Source: JBBSIN01 sp038232055 (lineage in GTDB: Bacteria; Actinomycetota; Actinomycetes; JADGOV01). From it: a stretch of 29,741 nt of DNA. Under the pieces are notes generated by a model. That model was not told the DNA's origin, made no database searches, and worked only from the letters and a program-made list of their open reading frames with translations. Made by a program: the position numbers and the translations under genes. The DNA is taken from assembly GCA_038232055.1 (NCBI GenBank), contig JBBSIN010000027.1, positions 1 to 29,741 on the forward strand. The letters are read 5' to 3'. The number at the start of each line of letters is the position of its first letter. The stretch's first letter is position 1. Positions 1 to 6,660 of the stretch are shown here, in pieces.

Positions 1-200
1 CGGATCGGTGTCCGGAAGGACACCGTGGCCGAGGTTGAACACGTGGCCCTCGGCCGCCCGGCCGCGCCGCAGCACCTCACGTACGTGGTCGGCGACGACC
101 GCCCATGGTGCGAACGCGACGGCGGGGTCGAGGTTGCCCTGGACCGCCCGGCCGGCGCCGATCCGGCGTACTGCCCCGTCGCGCGGCACCCGCCAGTCGA
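1..200 (-). pseudogene. hemE: hemE internal fragment, inverted (fold-back copy)
   Basis: Read on the minus strand from base 200 to base 1, this is uroporphyrinogen decarboxylase sequence: it starts DWRVPRDGAVRRIG, passes through the family motif RAVQGNLDP (the internal part just before the C-terminal helices), and ends GHVFNLGHGVLPDTDP at the window edge. The frame is open throughout. The last part is identical to the plus-strand hemE end that begins at base 201, so the same gene segment is present twice head to head. The simplest explanation is an assembly or amplification fold-back at a contig end, not a second gene; a real inverted duplication cannot be excluded from the sequence alone. 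Confidence 0.8.
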
Positions 201-294
201 CGCCGACCACGTACGTGAGGTGCTGCGGCGCGGCCGGGCGGCCGAGGGCCACGTGTTCAACCTCGGCCACGGTGTCCTTCCGGACACCGATCCG
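1..294. repeat. Perfect 94-bp inverted repeat with 106-bp spacer
   Basis: Bases 1-94 are the exact reverse complement of 201-294. The 106-bp spacer (95-200) codes, on the minus strand, for the HemE residues that should directly precede the plus-strand arm. This geometry (reverse strand of spacer plus arm, then forward strand of arm plus the rest) is what a template-switch fold-back gives. The join at about 196-201 lies on the palindrome GTCGAC. Confidence 0.9.
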
Positions 295-345
295 GGCCTG
301 CTCGCCCGCGTGGTGGAGCTCGTCCACGCCGAGTCCGCCCGCTAG
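201..345 (+). CDS. hemE: Uroporphyrinogen decarboxylase HemE, C-terminal fragment
   Basis: The last 47 or so residues of HemE, the cytoplasmic enzyme that decarboxylates uroporphyrinogen III to coproporphyrinogen III. The C-terminal motif GHVFNLGHGVLPDTDP and the following helix LLARVVELVHAE are typical of the family; the stop is TAG at 343-345. The authentic upstream codons lie in reverse orientation at 95-200 because of the fold-back, so a frame read straight through from about base 25 to 345 would be a chimeric protein whose N-terminal part is meaningless. HemE makes the substrate of the HemY-type oxidase encoded at 1532-2914, so this is part of a haem gene neighbourhood. Confidence 0.85.
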
Positions 346-364
346 TCAGTCCGCCCGCTAGTCA
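333..364. repeat. 16-bp tandem duplication across the hemE stop codon
   Basis: Two perfect copies of GTCCGCCCGCTAGTCA (333-348 and 349-364). The first copy contains the TAG stop of hemE, so the duplication leaves the protein unchanged and adds a second TAG downstream. Confidence 0.85.
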
Positions 365-369
365 GCATG

Positions 370-387
370 GAACGGCCGGCCCCGTTC
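370..387. terminator. Possible weak terminator hairpin after hemE
   Basis: GAACGG, a 6-nt loop, then CCGTTC form a small hairpin 25 nt after the hemE stop. There is no T-tract. It lies between hemE (+) and the convergent DUF4349 gene (-), where a terminator would be expected; the structural support is slight. Confidence 0.25.
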
Positions 388-520
388 GGCAGAGTGGCTG
401 TTCCAGCGCGGACCGTGGAGTCCCGTCAGTGCCCCAGCACGTACGCGACTCCACACCGCTGGTCCTGCGTCGCCGCCGCAACCGCTGGCCGTGCGTCGTC
501 ATTGCCGTTCACTAGCTCAA

Positions 521-1429
521 CTAGCCCGCCCGCTCCTCCCGGCGAGCACCGCGCGCGAGAAGACGCCCGCGCGGGAGGCGGAGCGCGGCGATCGCGACAC
601 CGCCCAGCAGGAGCAGGGCAATGCCGAACGGCAGCAGGGCGCCCACGGCGGTCAGGCCACCACGGACGACCGTCGCTAACGCCTGCCACCCGGCATGCAG
701 CCCGGCCAGGAAGCCGGTGGCCGTCGCTCGACGCGGCGGCGGTGCGGTCGCCGGCGTCACGAGAGTCATCGTGATGGTCGCGAAGTTGGTCTGGCCTTTG
801 AGGGCGTGCAGCCGCGCCTGGAGCGACTCGAGGGTCGCCTCGCGCTTCGTCAGCTCCGACTCGACGGAGACGACCTCTCCGATGGTCCGTGCGCGGGCGA
901 GCAGCGTGCGCACTCGAGCGACGCTCGTCCGCTGCGTGGTGAGCCGACTGGTGACGTCGGCGACGTTGCCGGTCACGTCGTCGGCGTGCTGGCTGCGCGA
1001 CAGCGTCGTGCCGAGTCCCTGCAGCGACGTGAAGACGCCGTCGTACGCCGCACCGGGCACCTTGAGGACGAGGTTCGCGCTGTCGCGGCCGTGGTCTGCC
1101 GGGTCAAGGTTCGCCTGCTGGGCCGCGACGTAGCCGCGCCCGCTGCGGACGATGCCAACGGCGCGCGTGACGGCCGCGCCGACGTCGCCCGTCCGGACGG
1201 TCAGCTCGGCCGTGCGCACCACGGCGCGCTCGAGCCCGATGTCCGCACTGGCGCTTCCGGCTGCAGCGGCGGCGGCCGGCCGAACGGCACGGGAACCGCC
1301 GGCGAGCCTCTGGACGTTGGACGAACCGTTGGACGAACCGTTGGACGCCGCGGTGTCGCCCCCGCCGCTGCTGCATCCGGTGGCCACGGCGAGGACGACG
1401 CCGGCCAGCGCGACGCGGATACCCTTCAT
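521..1429 (-). CDS. DUF4349 domain lipoprotein
   Basis: 302 residues. The ATG at 1429 was chosen over longer upstream frames because AGGAG lies about 6 nt before it and a lipoprotein signal begins there: a short KGIR n-region, hydrophobic VALAGVVLAVA, and a lipobox ending at Cys19 (ATGC). A Gly/Ser/Asn-rich linker with an SNGSSNGSSN repeat follows (the DNA there carries a 12-bp tandem repeat at 1316-1347). The body (about 70-245) has the DUF4349 pattern: a beta-strand AELTVRTGDV, the strand NLVLKVPGAAYDGV, a long coiled coil with ESELTKREATLESLQARL, and the strand ATITMTL. A single membrane helix near the C-terminus (about 265-288) is followed by an Arg-rich cytoplasmic tail. So the protein is probably anchored both by lipid and by a C-terminal helix. 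The family function is unknown. It is divergent from hemY (103 bp between starts) and convergent with hemE. Confidence 0.85.
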   Translation of the reverse strand: MKGIRVALAGVVLAVATGCSSGGGDTAASNGSSNGSSNVQRLAGGSRAVRPAAAAAAGSASADIGLERAVVRTAELTVRTGDVGAAVTRAVGIVRSGRGYVAAQQANLDPADHGRDSANLVLKVPGAAYDGVFTSLQGLGTTLSRSQHADDVTGNVADVTSRLTTQRTSVARVRTLLARARTIGEVVSVESELTKREATLESLQARLHALKGQTNFATITMTLVTPATAPPPRRATATGFLAGLHAGWQALATVVRGGLTAVGALLPFGIALLLLGGVAIAALRLPRGRLLARGARREERAG

Positions 1430-1531
1430 CGCTTCTCCTGCCCTCGACTGCCGATGCGACGGCTCGTGCCCCCGCACGGTTCCCGCCGCGGCGTAACGAT
1501 TCGATCGCTGACCGGCTGGCAGGCTGGCGGA

Positions 1532-2914
1532 GTGCCGACGACGCCCGCCCCGCACGTCGCCGTCGTCGGCGCCGGCATCTCGGGCCTCGCCGCGGCCCTC
1601 GCCGTACGCCGACACGGCCCGCCCGGCACCCGCATCACGGTCCTCGAGGCGTCGGCGCAGGTCGGCGGAAAGCTACGGACGTCCGAGATCGAGGGGGTGC
1701 CGGTCGACGAGGGCGCCGAGGCCTTTTTGGTACGTCGGCCGGAAGCGTTGGCACTTGCCCATCAGGTCGGTCTCGGCGAGGACCTGGTCGCCCCGGCGAC
1801 CCTGGCCGCGTCCGTGTGGAGCCATGGCAAGCTGCATCCGCTACCGAAGGGCACCGTCCTCGGCGTACCGACCAGCGCGCGGTCGCTCCGCGGGCTGCTT
1901 CCCACCGCACGGATTGCGCGCGCCAGCCTCGACCTCGTCCTGCCGAGGATCGACGTCGGTGACGACGTCGCGGTCGGGAGCTACGTCGCCGCGCGCCTGG
2001 GCCGCGGCGTCGTCGACCGGCTGGTCGACCCGCTGCTCGGCGGTGTGTACGCCGGCCGCGCCGACGACCTGTCCCTGGCGGCGACCGTTCCCGACCTGGC
2101 TCGCACCGCTCGCCGGCGGCGCTCGCTGCTTGCCGCGGCCCGCGAGGCGCAGCCGCCATCCGCTCCGGGGCCGGTCTTCCACACTCTCCGCGGTGGCCTC
2201 GTCCGCTTGGCGGCGGCTGTCGCGGCGGCGAGCGGTGCCACCGTGCGGACGAGCTGCACCGTGCGCGACCTCGCGCGTACGGCGACCGGATGGCGCCTCA
2301 CGCTCGACTCCGCGCACGCCCCGGAACTGCTCGACGCCGACGCCGTGATCGTTGCGGTGCCCGCGCCCGCGGCCCGACGGTTGCTGGCGGCAGCGGTGCC
2401 GGCCGCCGCCACCGAACTCGGGGCGATCGACTATGCCAGCGTGGCGATCGTCACCCTCGCCTACCGGGCGCAGCTGCCCAGGGTCGGCAGCGGCTTCCTG
2501 GTGCCGGCCGTCGAGGGCCGGCTGGTGAAGGCGGCAACGTTCGCGAGCGCGAAGTGGCCGCACCTAGCCGGGAACGGCCTGGCGGTCGTCCGCTGTTCGA
2601 TCGGTCGCTACGGCGAAACCGGCGACCTCCAGCGGGACGACGGCGAGCTCGTCGCCGGCTCCATCGCCAACCTCGCCGAGATGGCCTGCCTTTCCAACAC
2701 GCCGGTCGCTGCCCGGGTCACCCGCTGGGGCGGCGCGCTACCGCAGTACGCCGTCGGTCACCTGGATCGGGTGGCCCGCGTCCATGCCGCCGTCGAGCTG
2801 CAGCCCGGCCTCGCCGTCTGCGGGGCGGCGTACGACGGTGTCGGCGTGCCGGCGTGCATCGCCTCGGGGCAGCGGGCCGGTCGTGCCGTAGCCGAGGCGC
2901 TCAGCCCGAGGTGA
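1532..2914 (+). CDS. hemY: HemY-type coproporphyrinogen III / protoporphyrinogen oxidase (CgoX)
   Basis: 460 residues, the usual length for the FAD-dependent HemY family. In actinobacteria these enzymes mainly oxidise coproporphyrinogen III to coproporphyrin III, using oxygen. The dinucleotide-binding motif VVGAGISGLAAA is at residues 11-22 (GAGISG 13-18), followed by VLEASAQVGGKLRT, a FAD-contacting segment. The C-terminal FAD motif is CGAAYDGVGVPACIASG, and LLGGVYAGRADDLSL is a family signature. The start is GTG 1532: the Rossmann strand begins eight residues later and no other start lies close upstream. The Shine-Dalgarno is poor, and TAACGAT near 1496 may be part of a promoter. The 3' end overlaps the tail of the convergent lipoprotein gene by 14 bp. 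With hemE upstream and hemQ downstream it belongs to the coproporphyrin-dependent haem pathway. Confidence 0.92.
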   Translation: MPTTPAPHVAVVGAGISGLAAALAVRRHGPPGTRITVLEASAQVGGKLRTSEIEGVPVDEGAEAFLVRRPEALALAHQVGLGEDLVAPATLAASVWSHGKLHPLPKGTVLGVPTSARSLRGLLPTARIARASLDLVLPRIDVGDDVAVGSYVAARLGRGVVDRLVDPLLGGVYAGRADDLSLAATVPDLARTARRRRSLLAAAREAQPPSAPGPVFHTLRGGLVRLAAAVAAASGATVRTSCTVRDLARTATGWRLTLDSAHAPELLDADAVIVAVPAPAARRLLAAAVPAAATELGAIDYASVAIVTLAYRAQLPRVGSGFLVPAVEGRLVKAATFASAKWPHLAGNGLAVVRCSIGRYGETGDLQRDDGELVAGSIANLAEMACLSNTPVAARVTRWGGALPQYAVGHLDRVARVHAAVELQPGLAVCGAAYDGVGVPACIASGQRAGRAVAEALSPR

Positions 2915-4304
2915 CCGCGACGATCCCGCGCTCGGTCGGGACGTAGGCCCGGCCGCCACCAAGCGCCGGCGAGGCGAAGCGTGACACCGACCCCGCGTCG
3001 TACTGCCCACGGACGCGGCCGGATCGCACGTCGAGCGCGTAGAGCACCCCGCTGGTGTGGTCGAGTGCCCACACCGCGCCACCGCCGACGACCGGCGGAC
3101 CGTCGGCGTTGACCGCCGCGTGCCAGCCCGGCGACATGTGGTCGCCCGACACCTGCACCTGCCGGATGCCGTCCGTACACGGCACGAAGACCGACGACCC
3201 GGCAACCGCCGCCGCACCGAACCCGTCGCACACGTCACCGCTCGCCAGCTCGCCACCGATCCCGCCGAGCGACGCCTTGCGCAGGAGGTAGCCCTTTCCA
3301 CTCTTGCCGGCGATGAAGATCCGCTCGCCGACGATCGCCGGGGACATCGAGCCGAGGTCGGCGTCGACCCGGTTGTCCGCCGCCCACGTGTCCGGTGCGA
3401 AGTAGCCATGTCGTTGCAGCATCGGCGAGAGCGCGGTGACCGAGTCGCTTCCGTCGTACGACGCCGTCGACTCGCCGTTGCCCACGGCGACGTAGAGGCG
3501 GCCGGCGGAGACCGCGATGCCACCGGGCGCCCAGATGCCGCCCTCCCGCGTCGTCGGGACGGCAAAGGAGAGCGGCGCGCTGCCGTCGGTGCGCACGCTG
3601 ACGACCGACCCGATGTAGTCGCCGCAGTCGCCGGCGAGACCGCCGTAGGGGACGTAGACCCGACCGCCGGTGAGCGCCAGGGCCCCCCGCTGCTGGTGCG
3701 CGTGGCGGTCGCCCTTCGGCGGCTCGAGCGGTCGGCGCAACGCAACGCGACCAGTGGCGACGTCGACCGCGACCAGCAGGTGATGGGCGCCGGTCACCTC
3801 GGCGACGGCGAAGACCCGTCGCGTCGCCGGGTCGTAGACCGGGGTACCGGTGATGCCGAGCGGGTCGATGTTGCCGCAGGGCAAGTCGTCCAACGGCACC
3901 GGCGTGCCGACGTGCGCGCGCCACAGCAGGCGACCCGAACCACTGTCGAGCCCGTAGAGCGAGTCGTTCTCCGTCGCCGCGATGACCCGGCTGCCGAGGA
4001 CGAGCGGCTGGGCGTAGACCTGCCCGTCCAGCTTCGTCGCCCAGGCCCGGCGCAGCGGGCCGACCGTGGGGGCGCCCGTCGACACGCCGGACCGCTGGGC
4101 GTCGTGGTGGTACGTCGGCCAGTCCCCAGCGGCGAGCCGCGATGTGCTGGAGGGCGAAGGGCTTGCGGTGCTCGCCGACATGGGCCTGGACGACGTGGGC
4201 GCGGGTGATGTGGGAGACAACGGCACCGTGGATGACCGGTCGCCGGCGGAACAGGCGGCGACCAACGCGAGGACACCTGCAGCCGCGATTCGAGCGCCGT
4301 ACAC
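2901..4304 (-). CDS. Secreted PQQ-type beta-propeller lipoprotein
   Basis: 467 residues. The start is GTG 4304, followed at once by a lipoprotein signal (YGARIAAAGVLALVAAC, Cys18). A Ser/Thr/Pro-rich linker runs to about residue 55; then WPTYHHDAQRSG opens a PQQ-like (pyrrolo-quinoline quinone repeat) beta-propeller of the kind found in outer-surface WD40-like proteins. Repeated blades have the form GRVYVPYG, LYALDVRSGRVRGQYD, GRLLWRAHVGTP and AVDVATGRVAL. Three or four cysteines (for example PCGN, GDCGD, GDVCDG, VPCTDG) could form disulfides outside the membrane. I see no clear set of PQQ-binding residues, so a dehydrogenase activity is not claimed; a structural or binding role is as likely. 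Its GTG is only 9 bp from the ATG of hemQ on the opposite strand, so its mRNA leader must overlap the hemQ coding start. Confidence 0.85.
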   Translation of the reverse strand: MYGARIAAAGVLALVAACSAGDRSSTVPLSPTSPAPTSSRPMSASTASPSPSSTSRLAAGDWPTYHHDAQRSGVSTGAPTVGPLRRAWATKLDGQVYAQPLVLGSRVIAATENDSLYGLDSGSGRLLWRAHVGTPVPLDDLPCGNIDPLGITGTPVYDPATRRVFAVAEVTGAHHLLVAVDVATGRVALRRPLEPPKGDRHAHQQRGALALTGGRVYVPYGGLAGDCGDYIGSVVSVRTDGSAPLSFAVPTTREGGIWAPGGIAVSAGRLYVAVGNGESTASYDGSDSVTALSPMLQRHGYFAPDTWAADNRVDADLGSMSPAIVGERIFIAGKSGKGYLLRKASLGGIGGELASGDVCDGFGAAAVAGSSVFVPCTDGIRQVQVSGDHMSPGWHAAVNADGPPVVGGGAVWALDHTSGVLYALDVRSGRVRGQYDAGSVSRFASPALGGGRAYVPTERGIVAVTSG

Positions 4305-4313
4305 AATGGCAGC

Positions 4314-4958
4314 ATGCCCGAGACGGATAACGTTCTGTACACGATGTACGCGGTCTTCGCCGGCCCGCTCGACGGGCCGGCCGACGAGGTGGAGTCCGTG
4401 CTCGACGCGGCGGCGTCAAAGGGTGTCATCACCCGAGGGGTGTACGACGTCTCCGGTTACCGCGCCGACGCCGACCTGCTGCTCTGGTGGATCTCGCCGT
4501 CGGCCGACGACCTGCAGGACACCTTCCGACGCTTCCGCGGCACCGACGCCGCCGCCGGCCTCGAGCCGGTCTGGTCGGCCGTCGGCGTGCACCGCCCGGC
4601 CGAGTTCAACCGCGACCACTTGCCGGCGTTCGTGGCGAACGAGGAACCGCGACGCTACCTCTGCGTCTATCCCTATGTCCGTTCGCTGGAGTGGTACCTC
4701 CTGCCGGGGCGGGAACGCGCAGAGATGTTGCGCGAGCACGGCGCGCTGGCCGCCGACTTCGCCGATGTACGGGCCAACACGGTCGCGTCATTCGGACTGG
4801 GCGACTACGAGTGGCTGCTGGCCTTCGAGGGCGACGAGCCGCACCGCATCGTCGACCTCATGCGGGCGCTGCGCGCGGCGAAGGCACGCAAGCACACCCG
4901 CGAAGAGCTGCCGTTCTTTTTCGGCGCACGCAAGCCGGTGGCGGACCTCATCGCCTGA
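4314..4958 (+). CDS. hemQ: Coproheme decarboxylase HemQ/ChdC
   Basis: 214 residues. It catalyses the last step of the coproporphyrin pathway: peroxide-driven decarboxylation of coproheme to haem b. It belongs to the chlorite-dismutase-like fold. Residues match those described for Corynebacterium diphtheriae ChdC with a constant offset of 16: distal His102 (NRDHLPAF; His118 there), catalytic Tyr119 in CVYPYVRS (Tyr135) and proximal haem ligand His142 in REHGALA (His158). The block RANTVASFGLGDYEWLLAFE is characteristic of the actinobacterial branch. The start ATG 4314 has no Shine-Dalgarno; a -10-like CACAAT at 4302-4307 lies 6 nt before it, so a leaderless mRNA is plausible. That -10 overlaps the start codon of the divergent lipoprotein. 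msrB follows convergently after 61 bp. Confidence 0.95.
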   Translation: MPETDNVLYTMYAVFAGPLDGPADEVESVLDAAASKGVITRGVYDVSGYRADADLLLWWISPSADDLQDTFRRFRGTDAAAGLEPVWSAVGVHRPAEFNRDHLPAFVANEEPRRYLCVYPYVRSLEWYLLPGRERAEMLREHGALAADFADVRANTVASFGLGDYEWLLAFEGDEPHRIVDLMRALRAAKARKHTREELPFFFGARKPVADLIA

Positions 4959-5019
4959 CTTGACGTCGGCGTACTGGCTCAGGCAGACCCACGAGGCTTG
5001 GCCGCCTCACCCGGCCGGG

Positions 5020-5415
5020 TCACTCGGTGCGCTCGAGCTCCAGCGACGCGGAGTTCATGCAGTAGCGCTCGCCCGTGGGCTGCGGACCGTCGTCGAACAC
5101 GTGGCCCAGGTGGCCGCCGCACCGTGCGCAGACCGCCTCGGTGCGGGTCATCCCGAACGAGCGGTCGCGCTTGAGCTCCACCACGTCGGGCGAGATCGGC
5201 TCGTAGAAGCTCGGCCAGCCGCTGCCGGAGTGATACTTCGTCTCGGACCGGAAGAGCGGGGTGCCGCAGCCGGCGCACTTGTAGACGCCGGGGTCCTCGG
5301 TGTCGACGTATGCGCCGGAGAAGGCGCGCTCGGTGCCGGCCTTGCGGAGTACGGCGTACCGCTCAGGACCGAGCTCGCGTCGCCACTCCTCGTCGGTCTT
5401 CTCGATGTGATTCAT
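5020..5415 (-). CDS. msrB: Peptide-methionine (R)-S-oxide reductase MsrB
   Basis: 131 residues, full length. It reduces the R epimer of methionine sulfoxide in oxidised proteins, in the cytoplasm (no signal peptide). Zinc-binding pairs are Cys47/Cys50 (CAGC) and Cys96/Cys99 (CARC); the catalytic cysteine is Cys119 in GERYCMNSASL. HSGSGWPSF (62-70) and GHLGHVFDDG (101-110) are conserved substrate and active-site segments. No additional resolving cysteine is evident, so recycling may involve thioredoxin acting directly on Cys119. The ATG at 5415 has GGAG about 4 nt upstream. It is convergent with hemQ; a perfect 12-bp palindrome (ACCCGGCCGGGT, 5009-5020) abuts its stop and could help terminate either transcript. 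Being next to hemQ, whose reaction uses peroxide, fits oxidative damage repair but does not prove co-regulation. Confidence 0.95.
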   Translation of the reverse strand: MNHIEKTDEEWRRELGPERYAVLRKAGTERAFSGAYVDTEDPGVYKCAGCGTPLFRSETKYHSGSGWPSFYEPISPDVVELKRDRSFGMTRTEAVCARCGGHLGHVFDDGPQPTGERYCMNSASLELERTE

Positions 5416-5496
5416 GCGCTCCAGTCTGCGTCATGCCTCGCCCGGCGAGGGCAACCGCCCGACTAACGGCTCGCTTACCGATCGGCATGGGCGCGG

Positions 5497-5502
5497 TACC
5501 GT
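5497..5502 (+). promoter_or_regulatory. Candidate -10 box of a leaderless promoter
   Basis: TACCGT (pattern TANNNT) ends exactly 7 nt before the ATG at 5510, the spacing typical of leaderless actinobacterial mRNAs. A weak -35-like TTACCG (5475-5480) lies 16 bp upstream. There is no Shine-Dalgarno, which fits a leaderless start. Confidence 0.45.
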
Positions 5503-5509
5503 CCGTCCC

Positions 5510-6520
5510 ATGGCGTCGCCGTTCGTGGAGATCGAGGCCGGGCCGCACGTGGTCAAGGTGACGAACCCGGAGAAGGTCTTCTTCGCGACGCGCGGCGAGA
5601 CCAAGCTTGACCTGGTCAACTACTACCTGTCGGTCGATGCCGGGATCGTCCGCGCGCTTTACGAGCGGCCGACTCAGCTCAAGCGGCATCCCGACGGCGC
5701 CGAGGGCGAGGCGATCTACCAGAAGCGCGTGCCGGAGCACCGGCCACCGTGGATCCAGACCGCTCGCGTGACGTTCCCCTCCGGTCGGCACGCTGACGAG
5801 CTGTGCCCGGTCGACGTCGCCCATGTGGCGTGGGCGGCCAACCTCGGCACCATCGACTTCCACCCGTGGCCGTCGCGCCGTAGCGACACCGAGACGCCGG
5901 ACGAGCTGCGCATCGACCTCGACCCGCAACCGGGTACCGCGTACGCCGACGCGCGTCGGGTCGCCGCGACCGTGCAGGAGCTGCTGGCCGAGATCGGCTT
6001 CGTCGGCTACCCCAAGACGTCCGGCAATCGGGGCCTGCACGTTCACGTGCGCATCGAGCCGCGCTGGGGCTTCCGCGAGGTCCGCCGCTGCGCGCTCGCC
6101 TTCGCGCGCGAGCTCGAACGTCGCCGCCCCGACGACACGACGACCGCCTGGTGGAAGGAGGAGCGCGGGCAGAAGGTCTTCGTCGACTACAACCAGAACG
6201 CCCGCGACCGCACGATCGCGTCGGCGTACTCGGTGCGGGCGCGGCCGGACGCGACGGTCTCCGCGCCGATGCGCTGGTCCGAGGTGCCCGACGCCGACCC
6301 GGAGGATTTCACGATGGCCACGATGCCGGCCCGCTTCGCCGAGCTCGGCGATCTGCACGCCGACATCGACTCACGGGCGTTCTCGCTGGAGCCGCTGCTG
6401 GAATGGGTCGCTCGTGAAGAGGCGCAGGGCGTGGGTGAGGCGCCGTACCCGCCGAACTTCCCCAAGATGGCAGGCGAGCCGAAGCGGGTGCAGCCCAGCC
6501 GGGCCAAGCCGGTCCCCTGA
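5510..6520 (+). CDS. Stand-alone LigD-type DNA primase-polymerase domain protein
   Basis: 336 residues, about the size of the polymerase domain of bacterial LigD without a ligase or nuclease domain. Such archaeo-eukaryotic-primase-like enzymes add nucleotides or fill gaps in double-strand-break or excision repair. The metal-binding pair is Asp136 and Asp138 (RIDLDPQPG); the third acidic residue is probably Asp226 (VFVDYNQN). The phosphate-binding motif is KTSGNRGLHVHV (169-180), and TIDFHPWPSR (115-124) and VFFATRGETKLDLVNYY near the N-terminus are family signatures. ATG 5510 is chosen because the conserved domain begins soon after it and a -10 box lies 7 nt before it. The C-terminus is short and Pro/Arg/Lys-rich. 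No ku or ATP-dependent ligase gene is in the window, so whether it acts in end joining is open. Confidence 0.88.
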   Translation: MASPFVEIEAGPHVVKVTNPEKVFFATRGETKLDLVNYYLSVDAGIVRALYERPTQLKRHPDGAEGEAIYQKRVPEHRPPWIQTARVTFPSGRHADELCPVDVAHVAWAANLGTIDFHPWPSRRSDTETPDELRIDLDPQPGTAYADARRVAATVQELLAEIGFVGYPKTSGNRGLHVHVRIEPRWGFREVRRCALAFARELERRRPDDTTTAWWKEERGQKVFVDYNQNARDRTIASAYSVRARPDATVSAPMRWSEVPDADPEDFTMATMPARFAELGDLHADIDSRAFSLEPLLEWVAREEAQGVGEAPYPPNFPKMAGEPKRVQPSRAKPVP

Positions 6521-6660
6521 CCGCCCGTACGCCGGTCACGCACAGCCTTCGTCTGGTCGCTTTACGAATCGCACCTCCACATTTCGCGTTCTCTTGGGGC
6601 GCCAAGGCGTGGGGTGCCGTAATGTCACGCGGCAGCGAGACCCTGTCCTTGGAGGCAGAC

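Noticed and set aside
25..345. An open frame of about 107 codons reading through 25-345 on the plus strand
   Set aside because: Only the part from about 202 on is HemE; the rest is the antisense of hemE created by the fold-back.
3057..4208. A 383-codon plus-strand frame opposite the beta-propeller lipoprotein
   Set aside because: No domain and Arg/Asp-rich shadow composition; the minus-strand protein has a lipoprotein signal and propeller repeats.
5009..5020. The 12-bp palindrome ACCCGGCCGGGT at the end of msrB as a terminator
   Set aside because: Without a loop or T-tract it can form only a very short hairpin; mentioned under msrB but not called.
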